From JBBRLG01 sp038231495 (GTDB taxonomy: Bacteria; Planctomycetota; Planctomycetia; Gemmatales; Gemmataceae): a DNA stretch of 14,196 bases. The stretch covers positions 1 through 14,196 of the forward strand of contig JBBRLG010000124.1 in the NCBI GenBank assembly GCA_038231495.1, read 5' to 3'. Positions 1-6,342 of the stretch are shown here, piece after piece. Under the pieces are notes generated by a model, which worked only from the letters and a program-made list of their open reading frames with translations, had not been told where the DNA came from and did no database searches. Positions within the stretch are counted from its first letter, which is position 1. The number at the start of each line of letters is the position of its first letter. The translations under genes and the position numbers were made by a program.

Positions 1-300
1 CGGACGGCCGCACGGTGCTCACCAACGCTGACAAGACGGCGCGGCTGTGGGACGCGGCCACGGGCAAGCCCCGGGGCGAACCCCTGCGCCATGAGGACAA
101 GGTATATGCCTTGGCGTTCAGCCCGGACGGCCGCACGGTGCTCACCGGCAGCCACGACAACACGGCGCGGCTTTGGGACGCGGCCACGGGCAATCCCCGG
201 GGCGAACCCCTGCGACACGAGGAAGGGGTAAGTGCCGTGGCGTTCAGCCCGGACGGCAGCACGGTGCTCACCGGCAGCGTGGACAAGATGGCGCGTTGTT
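1..300 (+). repeat. In-gene tandem WD40 repeat units (~126 bp)
   Basis: Units begin at about 1, 124 and 250 with the same words (cggacggccgcacggtgctc and gacgcggccacgggcaa). The first unit is one codon shorter (123 bp). The first two are almost identical over their length, while the third diverges after about 60 bp. Near-identity at synonymous positions points to recent unit duplication or gene conversion. Confidence 0.8.
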
Positions 301-986
301 GGGATGTCATTGACATTGCCTCGGACGATGCGACTTGGTTGCGTGTCGCCGTTGAAGTTCGGACCGGGAAAGCGTTCGACGGGCAAGGAGTTCTGCGCGC
401 ATTGAACCAGGCCGAATGGCTACAGCGCCTTCAGGAACTGGATAATCTTGGCGGCGATTGGGTTGCCAAACCGTCTGGCTGTCGCTGGGGGCTTGCACAA
501 GCAGGCGATGCAGCATCAGCAAAACACTGGTTCGCCCTTGAGTTCCACCTGAGGCGCTTGCTCGTCGATGACTACGACCCAACTGAAGGGCCACTCCACG
601 CCTGGCGGTTCGTCGAACTCGCCGAACAGCTCCGCCAGAACAGCCCGGAGAGGCCGGCGGCCGCGCTGGAAATCCTTGGGGCCGCTCACTTTCGCGCCGC
701 AAACTACCCAGAAGCCGTCAGGCAATTGGAAGAGGCCGTCGTGCAACAGAAAGCCACTGGCACGGTCTGGACGCAACTCTTTCTGGCAATGAGCCACCAC
801 CAACTCGGCGACGACGCCAAGGCCAAGGACTTCTTGCAGAAGGCCGACGCCCAGCTAAAGAACATCCAGGAGGACAAGGACACGCCGCCGAACTGGCTGG
901 AACTCCTGCGCGATAAGGCGCTGCGGCAGGAGGTTGAGGAACTGCTGAAATCGCCGCCCGTCGAGCGTCCGAAAGACTCGCCTTGA
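1..986 (+). CDS. WD40-repeat protein with TPR-like C-terminus (5' end outside window)
   Basis: The reading frame is open to the left edge, so the true start lies upstream; the GTG at 15 is only an internal valine. The first ~100 visible residues are WD40 beta-propeller blades of about 42 residues, each with the pattern PDG-TVLTGS-D-TARLWDAATG-PRGEPLRHE. After a degenerate last blade (ARCWDV) there is a linker of about 100 residues, then helical repeats around residues 200-290 (AAHFRAANYPEAVRQLEEAV, then a second LG-D--AKDFLQKA unit) that read as TPRs. WD40 and TPR parts both act as protein-binding scaffolds. In planctomycetes such tails often follow a Ser/Thr kinase or sigma-factor-like domain, but none is visible here, so no enzymatic role is claimed. 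The blades are also nearly identical at DNA level. The gene ends with TGA and is followed 47 bp later by a nested palindrome. Confidence 0.85.
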   Translation, partial: DGRTVLTNADKTARLWDAATGKPRGEPLRHEDKVYALAFSPDGRTVLTGSHDNTARLWDAATGNPRGEPLRHEEGVSAVAFSPDGSTVLTGSVDKMARCWDVIDIASDDATWLRVAVEVRTGKAFDGQGVLRALNQAEWLQRLQELDNLGGDWVAKPSGCRWGLAQAGDAASAKHWFALEFHLRRLLVDDYDPTEGPLHAWRFVELAEQLRQNSPERPAAALEILGAAHFRAANYPEAVRQLEEAVVQQKATGTVWTQLFLAMSHHQLGDDAKAKDFLQKADAQLKNIQEDKDTPPNWLELLRDKALRQEVEELLKSPPVERPKDSP

Positions 987-1032
987 TGGACGAACTACCG
1001 CCCTCATATTACCTCAGCACGAAATGTCCTCA

Positions 1033-1084
1033 TGTAGGACGGCTTTCCTAAGCCGTCCAGACGGCTTAGGAAAGCCGTCCTACA
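1033..1084. repeat. Nested palindrome (REP-like), family A
   Basis: Perfect 25-bp inverted repeat: arms 1033-1057 and 1060-1084 separated by 2 nt. Each arm contains a smaller palindrome, GACGGCTT-tcct-AAGCCGTC. The element can therefore form one long hairpin or two short ones side by side. It lies 47 bp after the stop of the WD40 gene and has no T-run after it on the plus strand, so it is not a classical intrinsic terminator. It could protect the 3' end of the transcript. Confidence 0.85.
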
Positions 1085-1107
1085 GGATCGATTTACGCGC
1101 CGGGGTA

Positions 1108-1113
1108 TATAAT
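1108..1113 (+). promoter_or_regulatory. Possible -10 box upstream of the antitoxin-like gene
   Basis: A perfect TATAAT stands out in GC-rich surroundings, 65 bp before the ATG at 1179. No good -35 box is seen at 16-18 bp upstream, so the promoter call is weak. A GGAG-type ribosome-binding sequence (1166-1172) precedes the ATG at normal spacing. Confidence 0.35.
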
Positions 1114-1178
1114 GCCGCCCTTGTCGTTATCGGAGAAATCGGTTTGAATAGGTAGCCCGAGAAGCGGGAGAGCCGACT

Positions 1179-1460
1179 ATGCCAACCTTAATTGTCGAAA
1201 ATGTCCCGGCCGACGTATACGAGCGCCTCCAAAAACGGGCCGCGACCCAACAGCGGTCCCTTCCGGAAGAAATGTTGCACCTGCTGCAACGGTTGTTACA
1301 AGAGGACGACATGCCGAGCCGCCGACTGCCGGATTTGATTCAGGCGGAGGAAGTTTCGGCTCCCGAAGATCTGCCGCGCTCTAGCCAACCGGAGTCGGTT
1401 ACAGCCCGGACCGGTTCTGAGCGATTACCGGACGCGCTACCAGAAAAGCCGGAGGAATAA
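1179..1460 (+). CDS. FitA/VapB-like ribbon-helix-helix antitoxin
   Basis: 93 residues. The N-terminus (MPTLIVENVPADVYERLQKR followed by AATQQRSLPEEML) has the layout of FitA/Arc-type ribbon-helix-helix proteins: a short beta strand, then helix, turn and a second helix containing RSLPEE. Such proteins bind operator DNA as dimers and use the C-terminal tail to block a PIN-domain RNase (VapC/FitB). The tail here (roughly residues 45-93) is acidic and proline-rich, as expected for a disordered toxin-binding arm. A GGAG ribosome-binding site and the TATAAT at 1108 support the ATG start. The neighbours fit a TA operon: a second small gene follows 41 bp later and then a broken PIN-like stub, so the antitoxin is probably an orphan. 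Family assignment is from motif reading only. Confidence 0.7.
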   Translation: MPTLIVENVPADVYERLQKRAATQQRSLPEEMLHLLQRLLQEDDMPSRRLPDLIQAEEVSAPEDLPRSSQPESVTARTGSERLPDALPEKPEE

Positions 1461-1501
1461 CCGTTGATCGACCCTATACCTACCGCCAAGGAACCGCTCT
1501 C

Positions 1502-1708
1502 ATGAACTCTACGGAAACAAATCCGATCCCGCGCGATCTCATGGCTGCATTGCAAAAAGCGGCTGAGAATGCCGCGCGAAGCTGTCGCGATCTCGAAGGC
1601 CGTAGGGATGCTTGTGATGAAATGGACCGCATCCGCGAGGCGATTTTCGCGACGCACGGCTTACTCGATATCGGCGTTCCGGCCATCCGGGAACTGCGTG
1701 ACGCATGA
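1502..1708 (+). CDS. Small antitoxin-like protein of a PIN-toxin operon
   Basis: 68 residues, mostly helical (DLMAALQKAAENAARSCRDL, then EMDRIREAIFATHGLLDIGVPAIRELRD). The central C-E-MDRIRE stretch and the C-terminal GLLDIGVPAIRELRD recall short proteins that I know to sit directly before PIN/VapC genes in planctomycetes and cyanobacteria, probably VapB-type partners. This rests on memory of the pattern, not a search. An AAGGA ribosome-binding site lies at 1488-1492, 9 nt before the ATG. The stop overlaps the next ATG in an ATGA (1705-1708), the usual sign of translational coupling in antitoxin-toxin pairs. The downstream partner is broken, so this gene may no longer neutralise anything. Confidence 0.55.
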   Translation: MNSTETNPIPRDLMAALQKAAENAARSCRDLEGRRDACDEMDRIREAIFATHGLLDIGVPAIRELRDA

Positions 1709-1795
1709 GATACGTTCTGCTTTCCTTTGCGGGTCGGGTTACACTTCCTTCAAGTGCGACCCTAATTCGTTTGCTCACGACGCCGGACCGACCTC
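1705..1795 (+). pseudogene. Stub of a VapC/PIN-type toxin gene
   Basis: The ATG is coupled to the preceding antitoxin-like gene by an ATGA overlap. Its first residues, MRYVL, then V-LP and LIRLL, follow the usual PIN toxin start (M-YVLD-S-A--WVLPE---KA-RLR). However, the expected first metal-binding aspartate after MRYVL is leucine, and the similarity stops by about 1780. The open frame then runs antisense through the copied cytochrome 3' end to 1989, which cannot be PIN sequence. I read it as a toxin remnant truncated by the rearrangement at about 1800. It could instead be a chance ORF; the operon context is the stronger evidence. Confidence 0.4.
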
Positions 1796-1799
1796 CGCC

Positions 1800-2002
1800 T
1801 CACTTCGGCCCCGACTGCTCCGGTTTCGCGGTTTGCGACAGCAGGTACGCCAGCAGGTTGTTGAAATCCGCCTCCACGATCTTGTCGGCGAAGTTGGCCG
1901 GCATCGGCGACAACGGCGAGACCGTCTTTTCATCCACCGTGTTCTTCGGTACGCGCACCTCCTTGCCCATCGCGTCGGCCATGACGTAGATTTCGCCCTC
2001 CT
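1800..2002 (-). pseudogene. Detached 3' fragment of the PVC-type cytochrome gene
   Basis: Bases 1802-2002 align without gaps to 3092-3292, the last 201 bp of the cytochrome gene, with 8 differences by my count (about 96% identity). Read on the minus strand it still encodes the C-terminal 60 residues (MADAMGKEVRVPKN through SPMPANFADKI to a TGA), including the methionine that should be the distal haem ligand. It lacks the CxxCH site and has no start signal of its own. It is a duplicated gene end, not a functional gene. Together with the parent end it makes a direct repeat flanking about 1.1 kb. Confidence 0.85.
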
Positions 2003-2034
2003 AGGGGTTGGCGCTGCGGCCTTGTCGCGGACGC

Positions 2035-2337
2035 TCAGGCTTGCGGCGGATGATGGGGTCGCGTTTCGTGACGAATGCCTAATACGATCAACTGGCCCTC
2101 TGCCGTCGTGTCGTCCACCGCAAGTCTGAATACATGACGCAAGTGCTCGTCGAAAAGAACGATCCGATACCGATAGGCCCGGTCGAAATCACGAATCCGA
2201 AAGCGGCGCGAGCCGTCGTAGTCGCGCGGCACGTCCGCATGGATTGCCGTGACAAGGCGCACCAGGAGATCGCGGTTGAGTCCAAAACGGCCAATCGCTT
2301 CACTAATCGGTGCGGGCACAATCGCCTTGTAATTCAC
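2035..2337 (-). CDS. Possible RelE/ParE-like toxin, second gene of an overlapping pair
   Basis: 100 residues from a GTG at 2337. The middle and end (YRYRIVLFDEHLRHVFRLAV then TTAEGQLIVLGIRHETR) have alternating strands ending in a basic tail, like the sheet of RelE/ParE-fold toxins, where RIVL-strand, D-turn and VLGIRH-type endings are common. RelE/ParE proteins cut mRNA at the ribosome or poison gyrase. The assignment is by pattern only, and catalytic residues cannot be fixed. The start lies 35 bp inside the upstream gene in another frame, a layout typical of coupled antitoxin-toxin pairs. No clear ribosome-binding site precedes the GTG, in line with translation by coupling. It ends 33 bp from the copied cytochrome fragment. 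It may instead be a non-toxin small protein of unknown role. Confidence 0.5.
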   Translation of the reverse strand: MNYKAIVPAPISEAIGRFGLNRDLLVRLVTAIHADVPRDYDGSRRFRIRDFDRAYRYRIVLFDEHLRHVFRLAVDDTTAEGQLIVLGIRHETRPHHPPQA

Positions 2338-2806
2338 GGAGCACGTCCGCCGCCGACTGGTAATCGCCTCGTTGATAGGCTGCCAACGAGTCCCTCATTT
2401 GTTGCGAATCCATCGGCGGCCACTGGTTTTCGGCCTCTTGCTCCAAGCGTTCCAGGTCGCGGAGGCCGTCCCGGAATCGGCCCACGCCGTCAATCGAAAA
2501 ACCCGCCCGCTCCGCCGATTCAATCAGCTTTGCGCTGATGCCAAACACCCGCACCACCCGACTGATGGCTCCCCGGATTACTTCCTCGCCCGCAAAGACC
2601 TTTTCGCTCCGTTCCCCCTCGTCAAACAGGCGCTCGACCGCACGGTCCCACGCCCGGCGAAGAAGGGGTGCTATCTCAAGACACTCCTCGACCAGTTCCT
2701 CCAGGTCGCCGGCGTACACGGCTCCCTTGTGGTCGATTTGCCACGTTTCAACGTATTGTTCAAGTTGATGGGACCGATTCAGGCAGCGGCGTACGAGCAG
2801 GCTCAT
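2303..2806 (-). CDS. Unrecognised soluble helical protein, putative antitoxin
   Basis: 167 residues from ATG 2806, with a good ribosome-binding site (aagggg, 6-7 nt upstream on the minus strand). No family is recognised. The sequence is charged and helix-rich (EELVEECLEIAPLLRRAWDR; later FRDGLRDLERLEQEAENQWP), without membrane segments or signal peptide. The C-terminus (QQMRDSLAAYQRGDYQSAAD through VLRELQ) resembles the short helical tails of antitoxins that hold a toxin. Its stop lies 35 bp inside the following small RelE/ParE-like gene, so the two are very likely co-translated. An antitoxin of 167 residues is longer than average but not unusual for two-domain types. The role is inferred from the arrangement only; a possible promoter is at 2892-2919. 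Confidence 0.6.
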   Translation of the reverse strand: MSLLVRRCLNRSHQLEQYVETWQIDHKGAVYAGDLEELVEECLEIAPLLRRAWDRAVERLFDEGERSEKVFAGEEVIRGAISRVVRVFGISAKLIESAERAGFSIDGVGRFRDGLRDLERLEQEAENQWPPMDSQQMRDSLAAYQRGDYQSAADVLRELQGDCARTD

Positions 2807-2891
2807 GTCAAACCCCTTGTCCCATCGTAGTTGGGGTAAATCAACACCCGGAGTGTGGCACCGTTGCCCTCCACCAGAGATGGGCTGGTTG

Positions 2892-2919
2892 AGTATGCTT
2901 CTAGTTTAAGGACGGTCAA
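2892..2919 (-). promoter_or_regulatory. Possible sigma-70 promoter for the 2806/2337 gene pair
   Basis: On the minus strand TTGACC (2919-2914) and CATACT (2897-2892) are separated by 16 bp, matching the -35 box at 5/6 and the -10 box at 4/6. The site lies 86 bp upstream of ATG 2806. This is a consensus match only. Confidence 0.35.
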
Positions 2920-3003
2920 GTAGGAACTCAAGCTACAATAGCGACACATTTAGTGAATAATAGCGGCTGCTTGGCCGCCGCTTGGGTTTTTCGGGCCAAC
3001 GAC

Positions 3004-3068
3004 CCCGTAGCCACACGCGGCCCGCTTGTGTGAACGTCGCTCACAAGCGGGCCGCTTGTGGCTACGGG
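3004..3068. repeat. Nested palindrome (REP-like), family B, copy 1
   Basis: Arms 3004-3030 and 3042-3068 (27 bp, one mismatch) with an 11-nt spacer. The right arm contains a perfect inner palindrome, CACAAGCGG-g-CCGCTTGTG; the left arm has the same with one mismatch. It lies 22 bp past the stop of the cytochrome gene and so sits in its 3' untranslated region. No T-tract follows it on the minus strand. It shares its core (GTAGCC-CAAGCGGCCCGCTTG) with the element at 11366-11438. Confidence 0.85.
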
Positions 3069-3089
3069 AGGCCAAGTCAGGTTGCCCCC

Positions 3090-6000
3090 TTACTTCGGCC
3101 CCGGCGGCTCCGGCTTCGCGGTTTGCGACAGCAGGTACGCCAGCAGGTTGTTGAAGTCCGCCTCCGCGATCTTGTCGGCGAAGTTGGCCGGCATCGGCGA
3201 CAAGGGCGATACCGTCTTTTCATCCACCGTGTTCTTCGGCACGCGCACCTCCTTGCCCATCGCGTCGGCCATGACGTAGATTTCGCCCTCCTCACGCAGC
3301 AACAGGCCCGTAATCGACTTGCCGTCCTTCAGGTTCAGGACCGTCGTGCGGAAGGCCTGATCGACGTTGCGGTTGGGGTCCAGCACGTCTTCCAGGATGC
3401 GGTCCAGGCCGCGGATGCCGATGCCGTCGAGCTGCGGGCCAACCTTCGCTCCCTTGTTGCCCAGGGTGTGGCAGATCGCACATTCCTTCTCGTAAACCTT
3501 GGCTCCCAGGGCCGAGTCACCCTTGTTCGTCGCGAAGCTCGTATGGCGGTTCTTCATCAAGATCGCCAGCTTCTCGTCGGCACTGGGCAAGCCTTCGGCC
3601 AGCTTGGCGACACGGTCTTTCCAACCGGGCAGGTTTGACTCGTTGAGCTTCACCTTGACGGCCTGCTCTTGTAGAAGACGGGCCGACGCCTTGCCGACCT
3701 TGATGGCGTCGAGCAACTGCTCGGCACCGGTCTTGCTGCCGGCCAAACCGGCCGCGATGACGTTTTGCAAACGGGCCGGTGCCGACGGCAGCGCGAGGAA
3801 TAATTGCTCCTGCGCTTCCGGCTGGTTGGCCCGTGCCAGCAGGTTTGCCGACTGCTCGCGCAGCGCAATCGACGCATGGGCCTCGGTCAGCACCTTGCCC
3901 AGGTTGGCCGCGTGCTGCTTCAGGTCGAGGGCCGCCAGGGTGTTGAGCGCCGCGGCCCGCTGCGGCTCCGGCGCGCCGGTATTCGTCGCGAGCCGCGCGA
4001 CCTGGTCCTGGTAGCTTGCGAGCTTCAACGCGCCGACGAGTTCGACGCCGGTCTGCACGTCGCCGGCGCTTTTGGAGGCGAGGAGCTTGCCGGTCAGGGC
4101 CGTGGCCCACGCGCGCTCGGCGTCGCCCAACGCCGCGCCCCGTTCGCCGACGCCGCGCTCGAGCGCTCGGAACAGATTTACCTGCAAGGGCAGGTCGTCG
4201 GCCCGGTGGCCGGTGACGAACGCCAGGAGTTCCTTGGTCGCGTCCGGCGCGCCGTAGCGCGCGGCGTGATGAACGAACGCCACCAGCCGGCCAGCGTCTA
4301 ACTTGGGCAGGTTCTTGACGAGATACGCCGCCGCCGGCGCACGGGGTACGCCCAGGGACACGTCGGCCACGGCCAGGGTGTCGCGGTCGGTCCAATTGTC
4401 GGCGGTCGGCAATTTCGCCCAGTTTTCGTCGGGTCGAAGCTGGTCGCGCAAGGCAATGCGAACGCCGTGCAACAGCTGCGGGTCGTCCGCGGCGACCGTG
4501 TGCCGAAGGTCGAGCAGGGGGCGCACGTTCGCGGCGTCCGGGTGCCGGGCCAGCGCCTCGGCGGCGGCGCGGCGCACGTTCGGGTCGGCGTCCTTCAGTC
4601 CGGCGAGGGCCAGCTTGTGCAGTTCCGGCGTCAGTTTCGCCTTTTCTGCAAGGACGCGCTGGGCGTGGACGCGCACGCCAAACTCTTTGTCCTTCGTTGC
4701 GTCCGTCAACACGTCGTCGGCCAGTGCGTTCGTGCGTGCCAGCACCCAGAGGCCGTGCAGCCGCTGCCAGCCGGTCGAGGCCGGCTCCGTTTGCTCGCGG
4801 CTGAAGAGCGCCGTCACCGGCTTCGTGGCCTGGTCGCCGCGCTCCACGAGTTGGTTCATCGCCTTCATGCGCACGGTCAAATTCGGATGGTTCAAGTCCT
4901 TGATAAGGTCGGCGACGGCGGCCGTGGTCCAGTCGAGGCGCGGCGCGGCGGCCTTCGTTTTGCCGTCGGTGCCGGTGTAGACGATGCGCCAGATGCGGCC
5001 GCGCTCGCGGTCGCGGCCGGGGTGGTCGAGCGGCACTTCATAATGGCCGATGATGCGGTTGTAGAAGTCGGCGACGTACAACGCCCCGTCGGGACCGAGT
5101 TGCAGGTTCACCGGCCGAAACCAGGGGTCGTCGCACGTCAAAAAGTCCGGCTGCTTGACGCCCTCGAACGACGAGCCGTGGCGCACCAGCTTGTCGTGGT
5201 TGATGCGGTTGGTCACGACGTTGCCGACGAACGTGGTGTCGAGATACTCCTTCGGAAAGTTGTCGGCGGCGTAATAGACGACGCCGGCAATGGCGCTGGA
5301 GCCGTGGTCGTGGTGGATCAATTCGGGGCCGAAGCCGAGGCCGTCGTCGGGCCGGCCGAAACTGGGATAATACGCCCCGCGCTGCAGCTGCCACACGGAC
5401 TTGGTTTCGCAGTCCGACGAGTACAGGTTGCCGAGAGGATCCCAGGCGAGGCCGAACGGATTGACCTGGCCGTAGGCGTACGGCTCGACGTGGGAGCCGT
5501 CCGGCTTCATACGGTAGAAGTTGCCGGAAGTCAGCGTGACCGAACTGCCGTCAGCTGCCGTGATCGTGGACGTGTTGCGGAAGCCGTGGCAGGCGTAGAC
5601 CCAACCGTCGAAGCCCATCGTGAAGTTGCTCGTCATGCCGTGCGTGTCGTCGAAGCCGACCTTGCCGTAAAGTGCGACGCGCTTATCGGCCTGGCCTTTG
5701 CCCTCGGTGTCGGTGAATTTCCACACGTTGGGGATGCTGTGAATCAGCGCTTCTTGCGGTTGCGCACCGGGCAAAGGCAACAGGCCGATGGGGATGTTAA
5801 GGCCGTCGGCCCACGTCGTAATCTTGCGCGCCCGGCCGTCCGGGCCGAAGTCTTCGAGGTTTTTGACCTTGTCACGGGGCTTGGCGTCCTTGGCGGCGAA
5901 GGGGTACTCGACCGATTCGGTGATCCAGAGCCGGCCGCGGTCGTCGAAGTTCATGTTGATCGGCTTATGGATGTCCGGGTCGGCGGCGACGAGCTGAATT

Positions 6001-6164
6001 TCAAACCCCGGTGGCAGGTGAAAGGTTTTCCTTTCGTCCTCCGGCTTGAGCGGCTCGGTCCGGGCGACGTGGCCTGCAAAGGGGTTGGGTTTGTCTTCGG
6101 AATGGCCGCTGCCGACGAGCAGGGCGAGCGCCAGGGCGGCACCGAGCAGGAGAGCGGAACGCAT
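3090..6164 (-). CDS. Secreted PVC-type dehydrogenase/HEAT/cytochrome c protein
   Basis: 1024 residues. A signal peptide (RSALLLGAALALALLVGSG) directs export, so the protein acts in the periplasm or at the outer surface. Residues about 45-400 form the 'putative membrane-bound dehydrogenase' beta-propeller found in Planctomycetes and Verrucomicrobia (LPPGFEIQLVAADPDIHKPI; later FGLAWDPLGNLYSSDCETKS and LQLGPDGALYVADFYNRIIG). Residues about 410-860 are helical HEAT-like repeats (LNHPNLTVRMKAMNQLVERG; ADPNVRRAAAEALARHPDA). The C-terminus is a monohaem cytochrome c domain with CAICH at 895-899 and a likely distal ligand Met991 in SPMPANF. The expected job is oxidation of a sugar-like or other organic substrate with electron transfer through haem; the substrate is unknown for the family. 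Length and domain order are typical and the frame is intact. Its last 201 bp are also present at 1802-2002. A nested palindrome follows the stop. Confidence 0.93.
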   Translation of the reverse strand: MRSALLLGAALALALLVGSGHSEDKPNPFAGHVARTEPLKPEDERKTFHLPPGFEIQLVAADPDIHKPINMNFDDRGRLWITESVEYPFAAKDAKPRDKVKNLEDFGPDGRARKITTWADGLNIPIGLLPLPGAQPQEALIHSIPNVWKFTDTEGKGQADKRVALYGKVGFDDTHGMTSNFTMGFDGWVYACHGFRNTSTITAADGSSVTLTSGNFYRMKPDGSHVEPYAYGQVNPFGLAWDPLGNLYSSDCETKSVWQLQRGAYYPSFGRPDDGLGFGPELIHHDHGSSAIAGVVYYAADNFPKEYLDTTFVGNVVTNRINHDKLVRHGSSFEGVKQPDFLTCDDPWFRPVNLQLGPDGALYVADFYNRIIGHYEVPLDHPGRDRERGRIWRIVYTGTDGKTKAAAPRLDWTTAAVADLIKDLNHPNLTVRMKAMNQLVERGDQATKPVTALFSREQTEPASTGWQRLHGLWVLARTNALADDVLTDATKDKEFGVRVHAQRVLAEKAKLTPELHKLALAGLKDADPNVRRAAAEALARHPDAANVRPLLDLRHTVAADDPQLLHGVRIALRDQLRPDENWAKLPTADNWTDRDTLAVADVSLGVPRAPAAAYLVKNLPKLDAGRLVAFVHHAARYGAPDATKELLAFVTGHRADDLPLQVNLFRALERGVGERGAALGDAERAWATALTGKLLASKSAGDVQTGVELVGALKLASYQDQVARLATNTGAPEPQRAAALNTLAALDLKQHAANLGKVLTEAHASIALREQSANLLARANQPEAQEQLFLALPSAPARLQNVIAAGLAGSKTGAEQLLDAIKVGKASARLLQEQAVKVKLNESNLPGWKDRVAKLAEGLPSADEKLAILMKNRHTSFATNKGDSALGAKVYEKECAICHTLGNKGAKVGPQLDGIGIRGLDRILEDVLDPNRNVDQAFRTTVLNLKDGKSITGLLLREEGEIYVMADAMGKEVRVPKNTVDEKTVSPLSPMPANFADKIAEADFNNLLAYLLSQTAKPEPPGPK

Positions 6165-6280
6165 GGAAACCCCACGGCTAATGGCAAAGGTGGCGAACGG
6201 CAGATGCCTGGAGGATAAAGCACTGGCGGGGACAAGACAATCCCACCGGAGACTTTCGTCTCCGACTCGCCAGGCGCGCG

Positions 6281-6314
6281 AAAAAGGCCGGGAGCGCTGG
6301 CAGCGCTCCCGGCC
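6281..6314 (-). terminator. Intrinsic terminator of the beta-helix gene
   Basis: Fourteen-base complementary arms, 6286-6299 and 6301-6314 (ggccgggagcgctg and its complement), form a very GC-rich hairpin. On the minus strand it is followed at once by TTTTT (6285-6281). It lies 29 bp past the stop at 6343. With a single base between the arms, the real loop must open a few pairs. The plus strand has no U-tract after it. Confidence 0.85.
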
Positions 6315-6342
6315 AAGGATAAGGATGGCGTCAACGGCCGCC

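Noticed and set aside
1033..1084. Palindrome as an intrinsic terminator
   Set aside because: No T-run on either side, and the nested symmetry is not needed for termination; kept as a repeat instead.
1569..2129. 186-codon plus-strand ORF
   Set aside because: It runs out of frame through the 68-residue gene and antisense through the cytochrome fragment and the small toxin-like gene; product is arginine-rich with no motif.
4467..6218. Long plus-strand ORF (583 codons) opposite the cytochrome gene
   Set aside because: It is antisense to a clearly coding gene with signal peptide, HEAT repeats and CAICH; its valine/arginine/glycine-rich product has no domain. High-GC antisense frames often stay open.
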